From the NCBI RefSeq assembly GCF_022095615.2, contig NZ_CP155559.1:4461501-4525500 (forward strand): a stretch of 64,000 nucleotides of DNA, given 5' to 3'. The position numbers and the translations under genes are program-made. The first letter of the stretch is position 1; the number at the start of each line of letters is the position of its first letter. Below are positions 1-7,257 of the stretch, one piece after another. Under the pieces are notes generated by a model. It ran no database searches, had not been told where the DNA came from, and saw only the letters and a program-made list of their open reading frames with translations. Origin of the DNA: Bacillus thuringiensis (GTDB taxonomy: Bacteria > Bacillota > Bacilli > Bacillales > Bacillaceae_G).

Positions 1-354
1 CGCATATTCATCTCCAGTTTTCGGATGAATCGATTTCGGTCCCGTTGTAATTACATAAGGGTTCTTCACCTGCACATTACAAAGATTATCAGTGCATATA
101 ACATAATATTTATTTGTATCAATTGCTTTTCCCGGTCCAATTAAACCATCCCACCAACCAGACTCCTCATCATGCGCTGTATATTTTCCTGCCGCGTGAC
201 TCGTTGCACTAAAATAATGGCATACCAAAATCGCATTTGACCTTTCTCTATTTAAAGTACCATACGTCTCATACCCCATTTGAACAGGAATTCCCCTACC
301 ATTTTCAAACGTAAATTCTTTTAAAATAAACTTCTCTTTTTTTACAATTTGCAC
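1..354 (-). CDS. MetX-like alpha/beta hydrolase (homoserine O-acetyltransferase family), 3' part outside window
   Basis: The first 118 codons lie in the window and read off its left edge. The protein has the MetX-family N-terminal hallmarks: YETYGTLN, a VCHYFSATSH stretch, and GWWDGLIGPGKAIDT followed by YYVICTDNL. MetX enzymes move an acetyl or succinyl group from CoA to homoserine in methionine synthesis. The nucleophile-elbow serine and the catalytic Asp/His lie beyond the edge, so activity cannot be judged. The usual CHALTGSSH motif is altered to CHYFSATSH and the usual Gly-rich segment to CTDNLCNVQV, so this may be a diverged paralogue rather than the biosynthetic enzyme. The start is GTG at 354, behind a purine-rich GGGGAGAGGGAGA stretch. 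Confidence 0.75.
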   Translation of the reverse strand, partial: MQIVKKEKFILKEFTFENGRGIPVQMGYETYGTLNRERSNAILVCHYFSATSHAAGKYTAHDEESGWWDGLIGPGKAIDTNKYYVICTDNLCNVQVKNPYVITTGPKSIHPKTGDEYA

Positions 355-443
355 AGACTCTCCCTCTCCCCGTTATAGTATGAACTGCTTACTAAAGGAT
401 TTTTTCTATGCAAACCAATCTCCTCCTTCTTTTCATAAATAAA

Positions 444-473
444 TGAATAATATACAAAATTAGCCACAAAATA
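444..473 (+). promoter_or_regulatory. Candidate forespore sigma-G promoter of the gerI operon
   Basis: TGAATA (444-449) and CAAAATA (467-473) are separated by 17 bases, 33 bases before the gerIA start codon. Sigma-G promoters have roughly TGAATA and CATACTA at that spacing, and ger receptor operons are known sigma-G targets. The -10 matches 5 of 7 positions. Confidence 0.45.
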
Positions 474-506
474 GCACTATATTACACAATTAAAGAGGGA
501 ATACAT

Positions 507-2864
507 ATGATTTGGAATTGGCTACGTAAGAAAAAAAAATCAAATACAACAGAAAAAAACGAAACAGATAACTCGGATCAGAATCAACAGCGAAATTCTA
601 AACAAGACGACTCAGATCAGAATCAACAACAAAACTCTAAGCAAAACGACTCGGATCAGAATCAACAACAAAATTCTAAACAAAACAACTCGGATCAGAA
701 TCAACAACAAAATTCTAAACAAAACAACTCGGATCAGAATCAACAACAAAATTCTAAGCAAAACGACTCGGATCAGAATCAACAACAAAACTCTAAACAA
801 AACGACTCGGATCAGGATAAACAGCAACACTCTAAGAAAGATAACTCGGCCCAAGATCAACAACAAAACTCTAAACAAGGTAACTTGGATCAAGATCAGC
901 AGCAAAACTCTAAACAAAGTAACTCGGATCAAGATCAGCAGCAAAACTCTAAACAAAGTAACTCGAATCAAGATCAGCAGCAAAACTCTAAACAAAGTAA
1001 CTCGGATCAAGATCAGCAGCAAAATTCTAAACAAAGTAACTCGGATCAGAATCAACAACAAAATTCTAAACAAGACGACTCGGATCAGAATCAACAACAA
1101 AATTCTAAACAAGACGACTCGGATCAGAATCAGCAACACTCTAAGAAAGATAACTCGACCCAAGATCAGCAGCAAAACTCTAAACAAGGTAACTCGGATC
1201 AGAATCAACAACAAAATTCTAAACAAGACGACTCGGATCAGAATCAGCAACACTCTAAGAAAGATAACTCGACCCAAGATCAGCAGCAAAACTCTAAACA
1301 AGGTAACTCGGATCAAGATCAGCAACACTCTAAGAAAGATAACTCGACCCAAGATCAGCAGCAAAACTCTGGAAATAATAGTATTTATGATTTTACGAAA
1401 CCAGAAAAAGACCGTATTCATTCTCTACAAGATTTAATAGAGAAGCTCAAACAATCTAGCGATTTTGTTAATTATCACACATCTGACAATGAAACGATGC
1501 CTTATTGGATTTCTTACTATCGACCTTCGCTTGATGGCGAGAAGTTGCAAAAGTATTTAATGCCTACTCTTTTAGCACGACCTTGTGCTTCATTAGAAGA
1601 ACTAAAAGAACACATTCCAATGAGCGGGATTACAATTACGAACGATTTACAAAAAATTGAGGACATGGTGTTAAAAGGACATGCGATTATTCAATTGAAC
1701 CAGCAAGATCAAAAATGTATGCTTGCAAACATCGCGATTGATAATTATCGTGCACCAACCCCCCCTTTAAACGAATCGACTGTTATTGGTCCTCAAGAAG
1801 GTTTCGTAGAAGATATTGATACAAATATTAATTTAGTTCGAAAACGTCTTCCTGTTTTAGATTTACAAACAAAAGAAATGATTGTCGGGGAGTTTTCCAA
1901 AACAAAAGTTGTCATGATGTATTTAGACAACCTCGCAGAAAAAGATAATGTAGATTTTCTCGAGGAGTCATTACGTGCTCTTGAATATGATCAAATTAAT
2001 GATAGTGCTTATATACAAGAACTAATGGGTGAAAAGTCGATTTTCCCTCTCTATATCAATACAGAACGCACTGATAGAGTTACAAAAGCACTAATCGATG
2101 GGAAAATCGCTATTTTTGTTGATGGCTCTCCAAGTGTTTTACTAACACCTGTATCCTATTTTGATTTTTTCATTTCACCAGAAGACTATAACGTCTCTTG
2201 GCTATACGCTACATTTTCACGCATTTTACGCCTTATCGCCGTTCTATTCTCGATATGCGCTACACCGTTATATGTCGCAGTTTTAAATTATCATTATGAA
2301 CTTATTCCAAGTGACTTACTTGAAACTTTGATTTTATCAAGGGCACAAGTACCATTCCCGCCTTTAATTGAAGCACTCTTTTTAGAACTCGCAATCGACT
2401 TATTAAGAGAAGCTGGCGCAAGATTACCGATGAAAGTAGGTCAAACGCTCGGTATTGTAGGCGGTATCGTAATCGGGCAAGCATCTGTACAAGCTGGTTT
2501 AACGAGTAATATTTTATTAATTATCGTTGCTTTATCAGCACTTGCTTCCTTTATTACACCTATTTATAAAATGGGTAATGCAGTTCGATTATTACGTTTC
2601 CCATTTCTTATCTTTGCAGAAATCGGAGGACTGTTTGGAATTTCTCTTGGATTTATCTTTTTATTTACTCATCTATTCAGACTTACTTCCTTACGTAAGC
2701 CGTATGCTTTGTTTTATCCGACAAGACAACAATCTGTTAAAGATTCTTGGATCCGTTTTCCATTAACAATGATTGATACAAGAGATGTGCAAGCAAGACC
2801 ACAACATGTAAAAAAAGCTGCGAAAGGAATTTCAACAAAACATAGATCGGACTTTGATGATTAA
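507..2864 (+). CDS. gerIA: Germinant receptor subunit A (GerI/GerH type) with long N-terminal Gln/Asn/Ser repeat domain
   Basis: This is the A subunit of a GerA-family nutrient receptor of the spore inner membrane, which senses germinants such as inosine and amino acids. Residues 22-288 are a hydrophilic tandem repeat (unit about NSKQNDSDQNQQ). The GerA domain follows from about residue 296: a soluble N-terminal part (IYDFTKPEKDR, then YRPSLDGEKLQKYLMP), and from about residue 575 several membrane helices including the PFPPLIEALFLELAIDLLREAG segment, which is typical of GerA proteins. At 785 aa it is far longer than ordinary GerAA (about 480 aa), entirely because of the repeats. As I recall, B. 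cereus GerIA is known for such an extension, and gerH is the B. anthracis counterpart. It is the first gene of an ABC-order operon. Start ATG 507 has AAAGAGGGA upstream. Confidence 0.9.
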   Translation: MIWNWLRKKKKSNTTEKNETDNSDQNQQRNSKQDDSDQNQQQNSKQNDSDQNQQQNSKQNNSDQNQQQNSKQNNSDQNQQQNSKQNDSDQNQQQNSKQNDSDQDKQQHSKKDNSAQDQQQNSKQGNLDQDQQQNSKQSNSDQDQQQNSKQSNSNQDQQQNSKQSNSDQDQQQNSKQSNSDQNQQQNSKQDDSDQNQQQNSKQDDSDQNQQHSKKDNSTQDQQQNSKQGNSDQNQQQNSKQDDSDQNQQHSKKDNSTQDQQQNSKQGNSDQDQQHSKKDNSTQDQQQNSGNNSIYDFTKPEKDRIHSLQDLIEKLKQSSDFVNYHTSDNETMPYWISYYRPSLDGEKLQKYLMPTLLARPCASLEELKEHIPMSGITITNDLQKIEDMVLKGHAIIQLNQQDQKCMLANIAIDNYRAPTPPLNESTVIGPQEGFVEDIDTNINLVRKRLPVLDLQTKEMIVGEFSKTKVVMMYLDNLAEKDNVDFLEESLRALEYDQINDSAYIQELMGEKSIFPLYINTERTDRVTKALIDGKIAIFVDGSPSVLLTPVSYFDFFISPEDYNVSWLYATFSRILRLIAVLFSICATPLYVAVLNYHYELIPSDLLETLILSRAQVPFPPLIEALFLELAIDLLREAGARLPMKVGQTLGIVGGIVIGQASVQAGLTSNILLIIVALSALASFITPIYKMGNAVRLLRFPFLIFAEIGGLFGISLGFIFLFTHLFRLTSLRKPYALFYPTRQQSVKDSWIRFPLTMIDTRDVQARPQHVKKAAKGISTKHRSDFDD
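570..1370 (+). repeat. In-frame 36-bp tandem repeat array inside gerIA (about 22 units)
   Basis: The unit encodes about 12 residues, (N/H)SK(Q/K)xxSDQxQQ. Most units are 36 bp. Several later ones are one codon shorter and carry HSKKDNSTQDQQ instead. Blocks of near-identical units (for example repeated KQSNSDQDQQQNS, then alternating HSKKDNST) show that the array has grown by unequal exchange or slippage. It stays in frame throughout. It should differ in length between strains. Confidence 0.9.
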
Positions 2865-2881
2865 GAAATGAGGTGCATTCG

Positions 2882-3982
2882 ATGAGTAAAGTTCAAGAAA
2901 AATATCAAATATCTCCTGCCTTTGTTTTCTTCTTAATTCACGGTGCACAGTTTGGTGCTGGCGTTCTCGGTTTCGCTCGGATTATTGCAAAAGCTGCTGG
3001 ATACGATGGATGGATAGGAGTTATTATCACAGGAATTGGTATCCATATTCTTATATGGATGATGTATGTCTTATTAAAAGAAACAAATGGAAACTTAATT
3101 GATTTACATCGGCAAACATTTGGAAAGTGGCTAGGAAATGGTATTAGCATCATCTTTATGGCTTATTTTTTAATCGTCAGCATTTCCGTCATTCGAACAT
3201 ACGTTGAAATTATTCAAGTATGGATGTTCCCTACCGCTTCCACCTTTATGTTAACACTCTTTTTATGCTTAGTTAGTTATTACATTATTTCTTCTGGATT
3301 TCGTGTCATTACTGGCATTTGCGTCATCTCTGTTGGTGGTACACTAGGATATTTAATTCTTAGCTTATTCGTTTTGAAATACTCACATTGGGATAATTTA
3401 CTTCCTATATTCACACATTCTTTTTCAGATATTTTAAAAGCCGCCAATCTGTCAATCTACAGTATGACAGGCTTTGAGATTTACCTCATGGTTTATCCAT
3501 TTGTGAAAAAACCTATGCAATCTCATAAATACGCTCAATACGGGGCATTATTTTCAAATCTTCTATATTTATTTAGTACCCTTTTAGCCTTTGCGTTTTT
3601 TAGTGAGAAACAATTGTTAAAAACGATATGGTCACAACTTTCTATGACCCAAGTCATTCAATTACCATTCATAGAAAGGCTAGAATATATTGCGATTTCA
3701 GGCTATGCACTCGTTATTATTTCAAGTTTTATCCTTCCGTTATGGGCGGCAATGAGAGGCACTCACGAAATATTTCGCGTAAAACAAAGAGGTATTTTAA
3801 TTGCTTTTATCTTTATCACGCTTATTGTTTCACAACTTTTAACAAACAGGCACGATATTAACAATTTTATTAGTAATGCAGCAAAAGTTAGTTTTTGGCT
3901 CATTTATGTATACATCCCAATTCTATTTATTATTGTGTGGGTGAAAAGAAAATGGAAAAAATCAAAAGCACGAGCAAATTAA
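2882..3982 (+). CDS. gerIB: Germinant receptor subunit B (APC-superfamily-like membrane protein)
   Basis: GerB-type integral membrane subunit of the receptor, 366 aa with about ten transmembrane segments, related to amino-acid/polyamine permeases. The N-terminus carries the family's first helix (FFLIHGAQFGAGVLGFAR), and a GFEIYLMVYPFV segment sits in the middle. GerB subunits are thought to form the germinant-binding or transport-like core. The start is ATG 2882, six bases after GAGGTG. An upstream GTG at 2873 lies inside that ribosome site and is not favoured. The gene follows gerIA by 17 bases and its last 31 bases overlap gerIC. Confidence 0.9.
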   Translation: MSKVQEKYQISPAFVFFLIHGAQFGAGVLGFARIIAKAAGYDGWIGVIITGIGIHILIWMMYVLLKETNGNLIDLHRQTFGKWLGNGISIIFMAYFLIVSISVIRTYVEIIQVWMFPTASTFMLTLFLCLVSYYIISSGFRVITGICVISVGGTLGYLILSLFVLKYSHWDNLLPIFTHSFSDILKAANLSIYSMTGFEIYLMVYPFVKKPMQSHKYAQYGALFSNLLYLFSTLLAFAFFSEKQLLKTIWSQLSMTQVIQLPFIERLEYIAISGYALVIISSFILPLWAAMRGTHEIFRVKQRGILIAFIFITLIVSQLLTNRHDINNFISNAAKVSFWLIYVYIPILFIIVWVKRKWKKSKARAN

Positions 3983-5037
3983 TGCTTATTTCTTGTATAA
4001 CATTCTTTAGTCTAACTGGATGTTTACAAAAAAATATTATCGACGATGTACAACTTATTCAAGGAACCGTTTTTGATGTAGCAAAAGATAATAAAGTAAA
4101 AGTGACATTCGTTTGTCCCATTCAGAAAAAAGGTAATAAAGTTCAAGTTTTTGAAGGCAGCGCAAATGCGGTAAAGCAAGTAAAAGCAGACACATCTTTA
4201 GAATCTTCTCAACCTTTTGCTAGCGGACAAATGCGTGTTGCTCTATATACGATAAGACTTGCCAAAACAGGAATGTCTACTTCATTCGATACATTACTTC
4301 GAGATGTTAATATAGGGAACGCTTTGTATGTTGGCTTATTAGAGGGGAATGGTACTGAACTTTTAAAAGGAAAATATACGACTTCATACAACGTTGCAAT
4401 TTATATAAAAAAGTTGTTAGAACATAATATGGAGACCGGTCCTTTACCAACAGATAATCTGCATGTAGGAGCATTCCGTTATTACCAAGAAGGGCAAGAC
4501 TACTATATTCCAATTTTAAAGAAACATGGTGATAAAATAAAAATTAACGGAATTGGTCTTTTTAAAAAGGATAAGTATATCGGTAAAATCGCGGAAAAAG
4601 ATATGTTCATATTTAAAGGACTATTAGAGAAACACAAATTAGATTCACACGAATTTAAAACAGATTCTGCGTACGTAATGATTAATAATATTCGTTCTGT
4701 TCCAACTTACGATATAAAAATTAAAAACGGGAAGCCTTCTTTTTTCATTCATGTTCATCTTGATGCACGTATTCAAGAACTATCGAAGCAAATTAACTTA
4801 GAAAATAACAAGAACACAAAAAACATTGAAAAAAATGTCCAAAAACAATTGGATGTACAGGCTACCAAATTAATTAAGCAGTTTAAATCTTTAAACGTAG
4901 ATCCTCTCGGGCTAGGTGCAAAGTATAAACAACATTATCGCCCATTCAAATTAGAAGAATGGAGACAAATGTATAAAGATGTTCCGGTTCATATAAAATA
5001 CACCGTAAATATTACAAATTCTGGTGTAATTGAATGA
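3952..5037 (+). CDS. gerIC: Germinant receptor subunit C, lipoprotein (Ger(x)C family)
   Basis: This 361-aa lipoprotein completes the receptor. It has a short signal peptide ending in the lipobox SLTGC with Cys24 as the lipidation site, which GerF-type diacylglyceryl transferase would modify. The body matches GerC architecture, with a conserved C-terminal part (DPLGLGAKYKQHYR, then a VNI beta strand near the end). ATG 3952 is chosen because it gives a compact signal peptide. It overlaps gerIB by 31 bases, which points to translational coupling. A hairpin terminator follows 10 bases after the stop. Confidence 0.9.
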   Translation: MEKIKSTSKLMLISCITFFSLTGCLQKNIIDDVQLIQGTVFDVAKDNKVKVTFVCPIQKKGNKVQVFEGSANAVKQVKADTSLESSQPFASGQMRVALYTIRLAKTGMSTSFDTLLRDVNIGNALYVGLLEGNGTELLKGKYTTSYNVAIYIKKLLEHNMETGPLPTDNLHVGAFRYYQEGQDYYIPILKKHGDKIKINGIGLFKKDKYIGKIAEKDMFIFKGLLEKHKLDSHEFKTDSAYVMINNIRSVPTYDIKIKNGKPSFFIHVHLDARIQELSKQINLENNKNTKNIEKNVQKQLDVQATKLIKQFKSLNVDPLGLGAKYKQHYRPFKLEEWRQMYKDVPVHIKYTVNITNSGVIE

Positions 5038-5047
5038 GAAATGATTG

Positions 5048-5092
5048 AACTCCTCTCTCCAGCATGATACAACGGAGAGAGGAGTTTTTTAT
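5048..5092 (+). terminator. Intrinsic terminator of gerIABC
   Basis: A 13-bp perfect stem, AACTCCTCTCTCC (5048-5060) with GGAGAGAGGAGTT (5074-5086), is followed by a T run. Confidence 0.9.
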
Positions 5093-5129
5093 TACCAAAT
5101 AGAGAGAGAAGATATTTACGGGGGAGCTT

Positions 5130-5315
5130 ATGTCTAAAAAATTAGTAAAGCCTATTTTAAATGGTATTTTATTTCTCGGCGTCTTTTTATTTGCTCATAC
5201 ATACTTAAAAAATGTTTCTTTCACACGTTATTTACTTGTCGTTATACCAATGTTACTCGTTGGTATATTTGGCATCGATCTTATTTTATCCATTTTAATA
5301 AAAAAAGAAGAATAA
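5130..5315 (+). CDS. Small two-helix membrane protein, unknown function
   Basis: This 61-aa protein has two hydrophobic segments (about residues 10-27 and 35-55) and a charged KKEE tail, so it should span the membrane twice. No known family is recognised. The ribosome site GGGGGAG lies just before ATG 5130. It sits between the gerI terminator and its own terminator, so it is a single-gene unit. Confidence 0.6.
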   Translation: MSKKLVKPILNGILFLGVFLFAHTYLKNVSFTRYLLVVIPMLLVGIFGIDLILSILIKKEE

Positions 5316-5322
5316 CGAGCAG

Positions 5323-5358
5323 AGCCGTCCCAAAAGTATTCCGGGATGGCTTTCTTTT
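5323..5358 (+). terminator. Intrinsic terminator after the 5130 gene
   Basis: AGCCGTCCC (5323-5331) pairs with GGGATGGCT (5343-5351) with one G-T pair, followed by TTCTTTT. Confidence 0.75.
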
Positions 5359-5371
5359 ATTAATAGGTTAT

Positions 5372-5398
5372 GTTTTGTTTTGTCGTTAAATCGATATA
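5372..5398 (-). repeat. Copy of a dispersed terminator-associated repeat (reverse orientation)
   Basis: Read on the minus strand this is TATATCGATTTAACGACAAA followed by more A/C-rich sequence. It matches the core TATATCGACTTATCGACAAA found at 11475, 17052, 20374, 37253 and 53607, with only a few differences. Its A-rich end points toward the terminator hairpin at 5323-5351, the same arrangement as the other five copies. Confidence 0.55.
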
Positions 5399-5513
5399 AC
5401 CTTTACTATCACTATCTTAACTAAAAGATAAAACTTTTAGACAGTGCCTTTTCATTTCATAATCACCCTATGTTACAATGAGATTCGGACAAAGCGAGAA
5501 AGGATGAAACAAC

Positions 5514-5936
5514 ATGACAAACGAAAAAGGTTTAGATAAAGGATACGAACTTGTTGCGAAAATGCATGAAGAGTTCGGACATCCTGTGACAAATACTCCA
5601 ACAAAACTAACAGAAGAGCGTGCAAAAATTCGTGCTAGCTTTATGCAAGAAGAGCTAGAAGAATTTCTAGAAGCAACGACTGTTGAAGATCAATATGATG
5701 CACTGATTGACCTTATTTACTTTGCATTCGGAACGTTTGCCGAAATGGGCGTACGTCCAGATAAAGGATTCGAAATTGTAAATAATGCAAACATGGCAAA
5801 ATTATTCCCTGATGGGAAACCTCGATTCCGCGAAGGCGATGGCAAAATTCTAAAACCAGAAGGCTGGCAAGCACCAGAGCCACAACTTCGTGCTGAAATC
5901 GAACGCCAACGCCAAGATGCTGAAAAAAACTGCTAG
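5514..5936 (+). CDS. MazG/PRA-PH-like all-alpha nucleotide pyrophosphohydrolase
   Basis: A 140-aa protein of the all-alpha NTP pyrophosphohydrolase superfamily (MazG, dUTPase-like and phosphoribosyl-ATP pyrophosphohydrolases). It shows the metal-binding pattern of that fold: E46-E47 and E50 in one helix (QEELEEF) and D62/D66 in the next (YDALID). These residues hold Mg for cleavage of a nucleoside triphosphate or related pyrophosphate. The substrate cannot be read from the sequence. It stands alone, with AAAGGATG before ATG 5514 and a terminator immediately behind it, so it is probably a housecleaning enzyme rather than part of his biosynthesis. Confidence 0.75.
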   Translation: MTNEKGLDKGYELVAKMHEEFGHPVTNTPTKLTEERAKIRASFMQEELEEFLEATTVEDQYDALIDLIYFAFGTFAEMGVRPDKGFEIVNNANMAKLFPDGKPRFREGDGKILKPEGWQAPEPQLRAEIERQRQDAEKNC

Positions 5937-5957
5937 GATTTCCTAGCAGTTTTTTAT
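5924..5957. terminator. Terminator hairpin after the MazG-like gene, probably bidirectional
   Basis: AAAAACTGCTAGGA (ends 5938) pairs with TCCTAGCAGTTTTT (5941-5954). It overlaps the end of the plus-strand CDS and lies 24 bases beyond the stop of the minus-strand repeat protein. A/T runs on both sides allow use in both directions. Confidence 0.75.
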
Positions 5958-5980
5958 TATGTCTTTTTTCCTTTGATTCA

Positions 5981-7057
5981 TTAATGACCCACGTGTCCCG
6001 CGTGTCCTGCTGCTCCACTAATGCTAGCCGCTCCTGCCGCTGCTCCTGCTGCTCCCGCTCCAATTCCACCTGTCCAAGGAGAAGATTGTTGCTGTTGTTG
6101 ATATTGTTGATATTGTTGGTGTTGTTGCCCCTGCTGACCTTGTTGACCTTGATGACCTTGATGACCTTGATGCCCTTGATGCCCTTGGTGTCCGTGCTGG
6201 CCTTGATGACCATGATGACCTTGATGACCTTGATGACCTTGATGACCTTGATGCCCTTGGTGTCCGTGCTGGCCTTGATGACCTTGATGACCTTGATGAC
6301 CTTGATGACCTTGATGACCTTGATGACCTTGGTGTCCGTGCTGGCCTTGGTGGTGATGATGGCCTTGGTGGTGACCATGGTGTCCGTGCTGGCCTTGATG
6401 CGTTTGATAAAGAACAGCCTGCGGATGTATATGATGGTGTCCGTGGTGATGTACTTGTTGCCCCTGATGTCCTTGATGGTGGTGATGACCATGGTGTCCT
6501 TGGTGATGATGATGTCCTTGGTGGTGGTGGTGTCCTTGGTGGTGATGGTGTCCTTGGTGGTGATGGTGTACATGGTGGCCATGGTGTCCTTGGTGATGGT
6601 GATGTACGTGGTGACCGTGAACACCTTGCGGATAACCGCCTACTCCGCCTGCTACGACACCTACTCCCGGTACCGGAAATCCTGTCTGCACTCCTCCAAC
6701 GAAAGAAGGAAATGTAGTTGGTACTCCTACTGGAATTCCTGTCTGTACGCCAGCTACTGATGTCGGAAATCCTCCTGTTACTGTAGGCATTCCAGCCCCT
6801 GATGTCGAAAATCCTCCCATTAATGTAGGCATTCCAGTTTGCATGCCAGCTACCGATGTTGGAAATCCTCCTGCTGCTCCACCCATCCAGCTCGGAATTT
6901 CACCGTATCCTTGTTGGTGACCTGCTCCTCCCATCCAGCTCGGAATTCCACCGTATCCTTGTTGGTGGCCTGCTCCTCCCATTAACATCATTTGTGCATA
7001 ACTGTCCGATTCGCCTCCGAAGAAGCCGTGTGGTGCATTATTGTCCATCCCTTTCAT
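5981..7057 (-). CDS. His/Gly/Gln-rich tandem repeat protein, probable spore coat or exosporium protein
   Basis: A 358-aa low-complexity protein in four zones: a short N-terminus with GYGGIPSWMGGAGHQQ repeated; a Gly/Thr/Pro-rich zone of FPTSVAGMQTG-like repeats (about residues 55-130); a long histidine zone of HHHHQGHH and then GHQGHQ repeats (about 145-320); and a GAGAAGAAAGA C-terminus ending in HAGHVGH. There is no signal peptide or hydrophobic helix. Gly/His-rich proteins such as B. subtilis YeeK are coat components, so a spore-surface role is an inference. The histidine zone should bind Zn, Ni or Cu. ATG 7057 is chosen because it lies six bases from GAGGTG. A GTG at 7066 would overlap that site. 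Confidence 0.7.
   Translation of the reverse strand: MKGMDNNAPHGFFGGESDSYAQMMLMGGAGHQQGYGGIPSWMGGAGHQQGYGEIPSWMGGAAGGFPTSVAGMQTGMPTLMGGFSTSGAGMPTVTGGFPTSVAGVQTGIPVGVPTTFPSFVGGVQTGFPVPGVGVVAGGVGGYPQGVHGHHVHHHHQGHHGHHVHHHHQGHHHHQGHHHHQGHHHHQGHHGHHHHQGHQGQQVHHHGHHHIHPQAVLYQTHQGQHGHHGHHQGHHHHQGQHGHQGHQGHQGHQGHQGHQGHQGQHGHQGHQGHQGHQGHQGHHGHQGQHGHQGHQGHQGHQGHQGQQGQQGQQHQQYQQYQQQQQSSPWTGGIGAGAAGAAAGAASISGAAGHAGHVGH
6105..6620 (-). repeat. Short in-frame repeats coding GHQ and HHHQG units
   Basis: CTTGATGAC and CTTGGTGGTGATGGTGTC-type units (as seen on the plus strand) repeat for about 500 bp with few substitutions. The pattern encodes GHQ in one half and HHHHQG in the other, and is prone to slippage. 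Confidence 0.8.
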
Positions 7058-7214
7058 TCCTTTCACCTCTTCTACTCAATTTAGCCTACCTTTTTTATCA
7101 TATTTCCTATAGAAAAATAGGTGTTTGTCTGTATTGGATTTCCGCTCTTTTATTTGTACGTAGTGGAATAATTGAAAACTTAGACTAAGGTGATCCTAAG
7201 ATTATTTTCTACAC

Positions 7215-7250
7215 AAAAAAGCTCAGAGTATAAATACTCTGAGCTTTTTT
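7215..7250 (-). terminator. Intrinsic terminator of leuS
   Basis: AAAAAAGCTCAGAGTA (7215-7230) pairs perfectly with TACTCTGAGCTTTTTT (7235-7250), starting 8 bases beyond the leuS stop. Confidence 0.9.
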
Positions 7251-7257
7251 GAATGGA

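Noticed and set aside
570..1370. CRISPR array
   Set aside because: The repeats are contiguous, in frame and lack unique spacers of constant length; no cas genes are nearby.
612..1421. A 269-codon minus-strand frame opposite the gerIA repeats, coding a Leu/Ile/Arg-rich repeat
   Set aside because: It is the mirror of the 36-bp repeat, has no ribosome site, and its 'protein' is a low-complexity hydrophobic repeat.
5984..6760. Plus-strand frame of 258 codons opposite the His-rich gene, and a second minus-strand frame at 5713-6624
   Set aside because: Both are shadows of the short repeat in other frames; composition is low complexity and no ribosome site precedes them.
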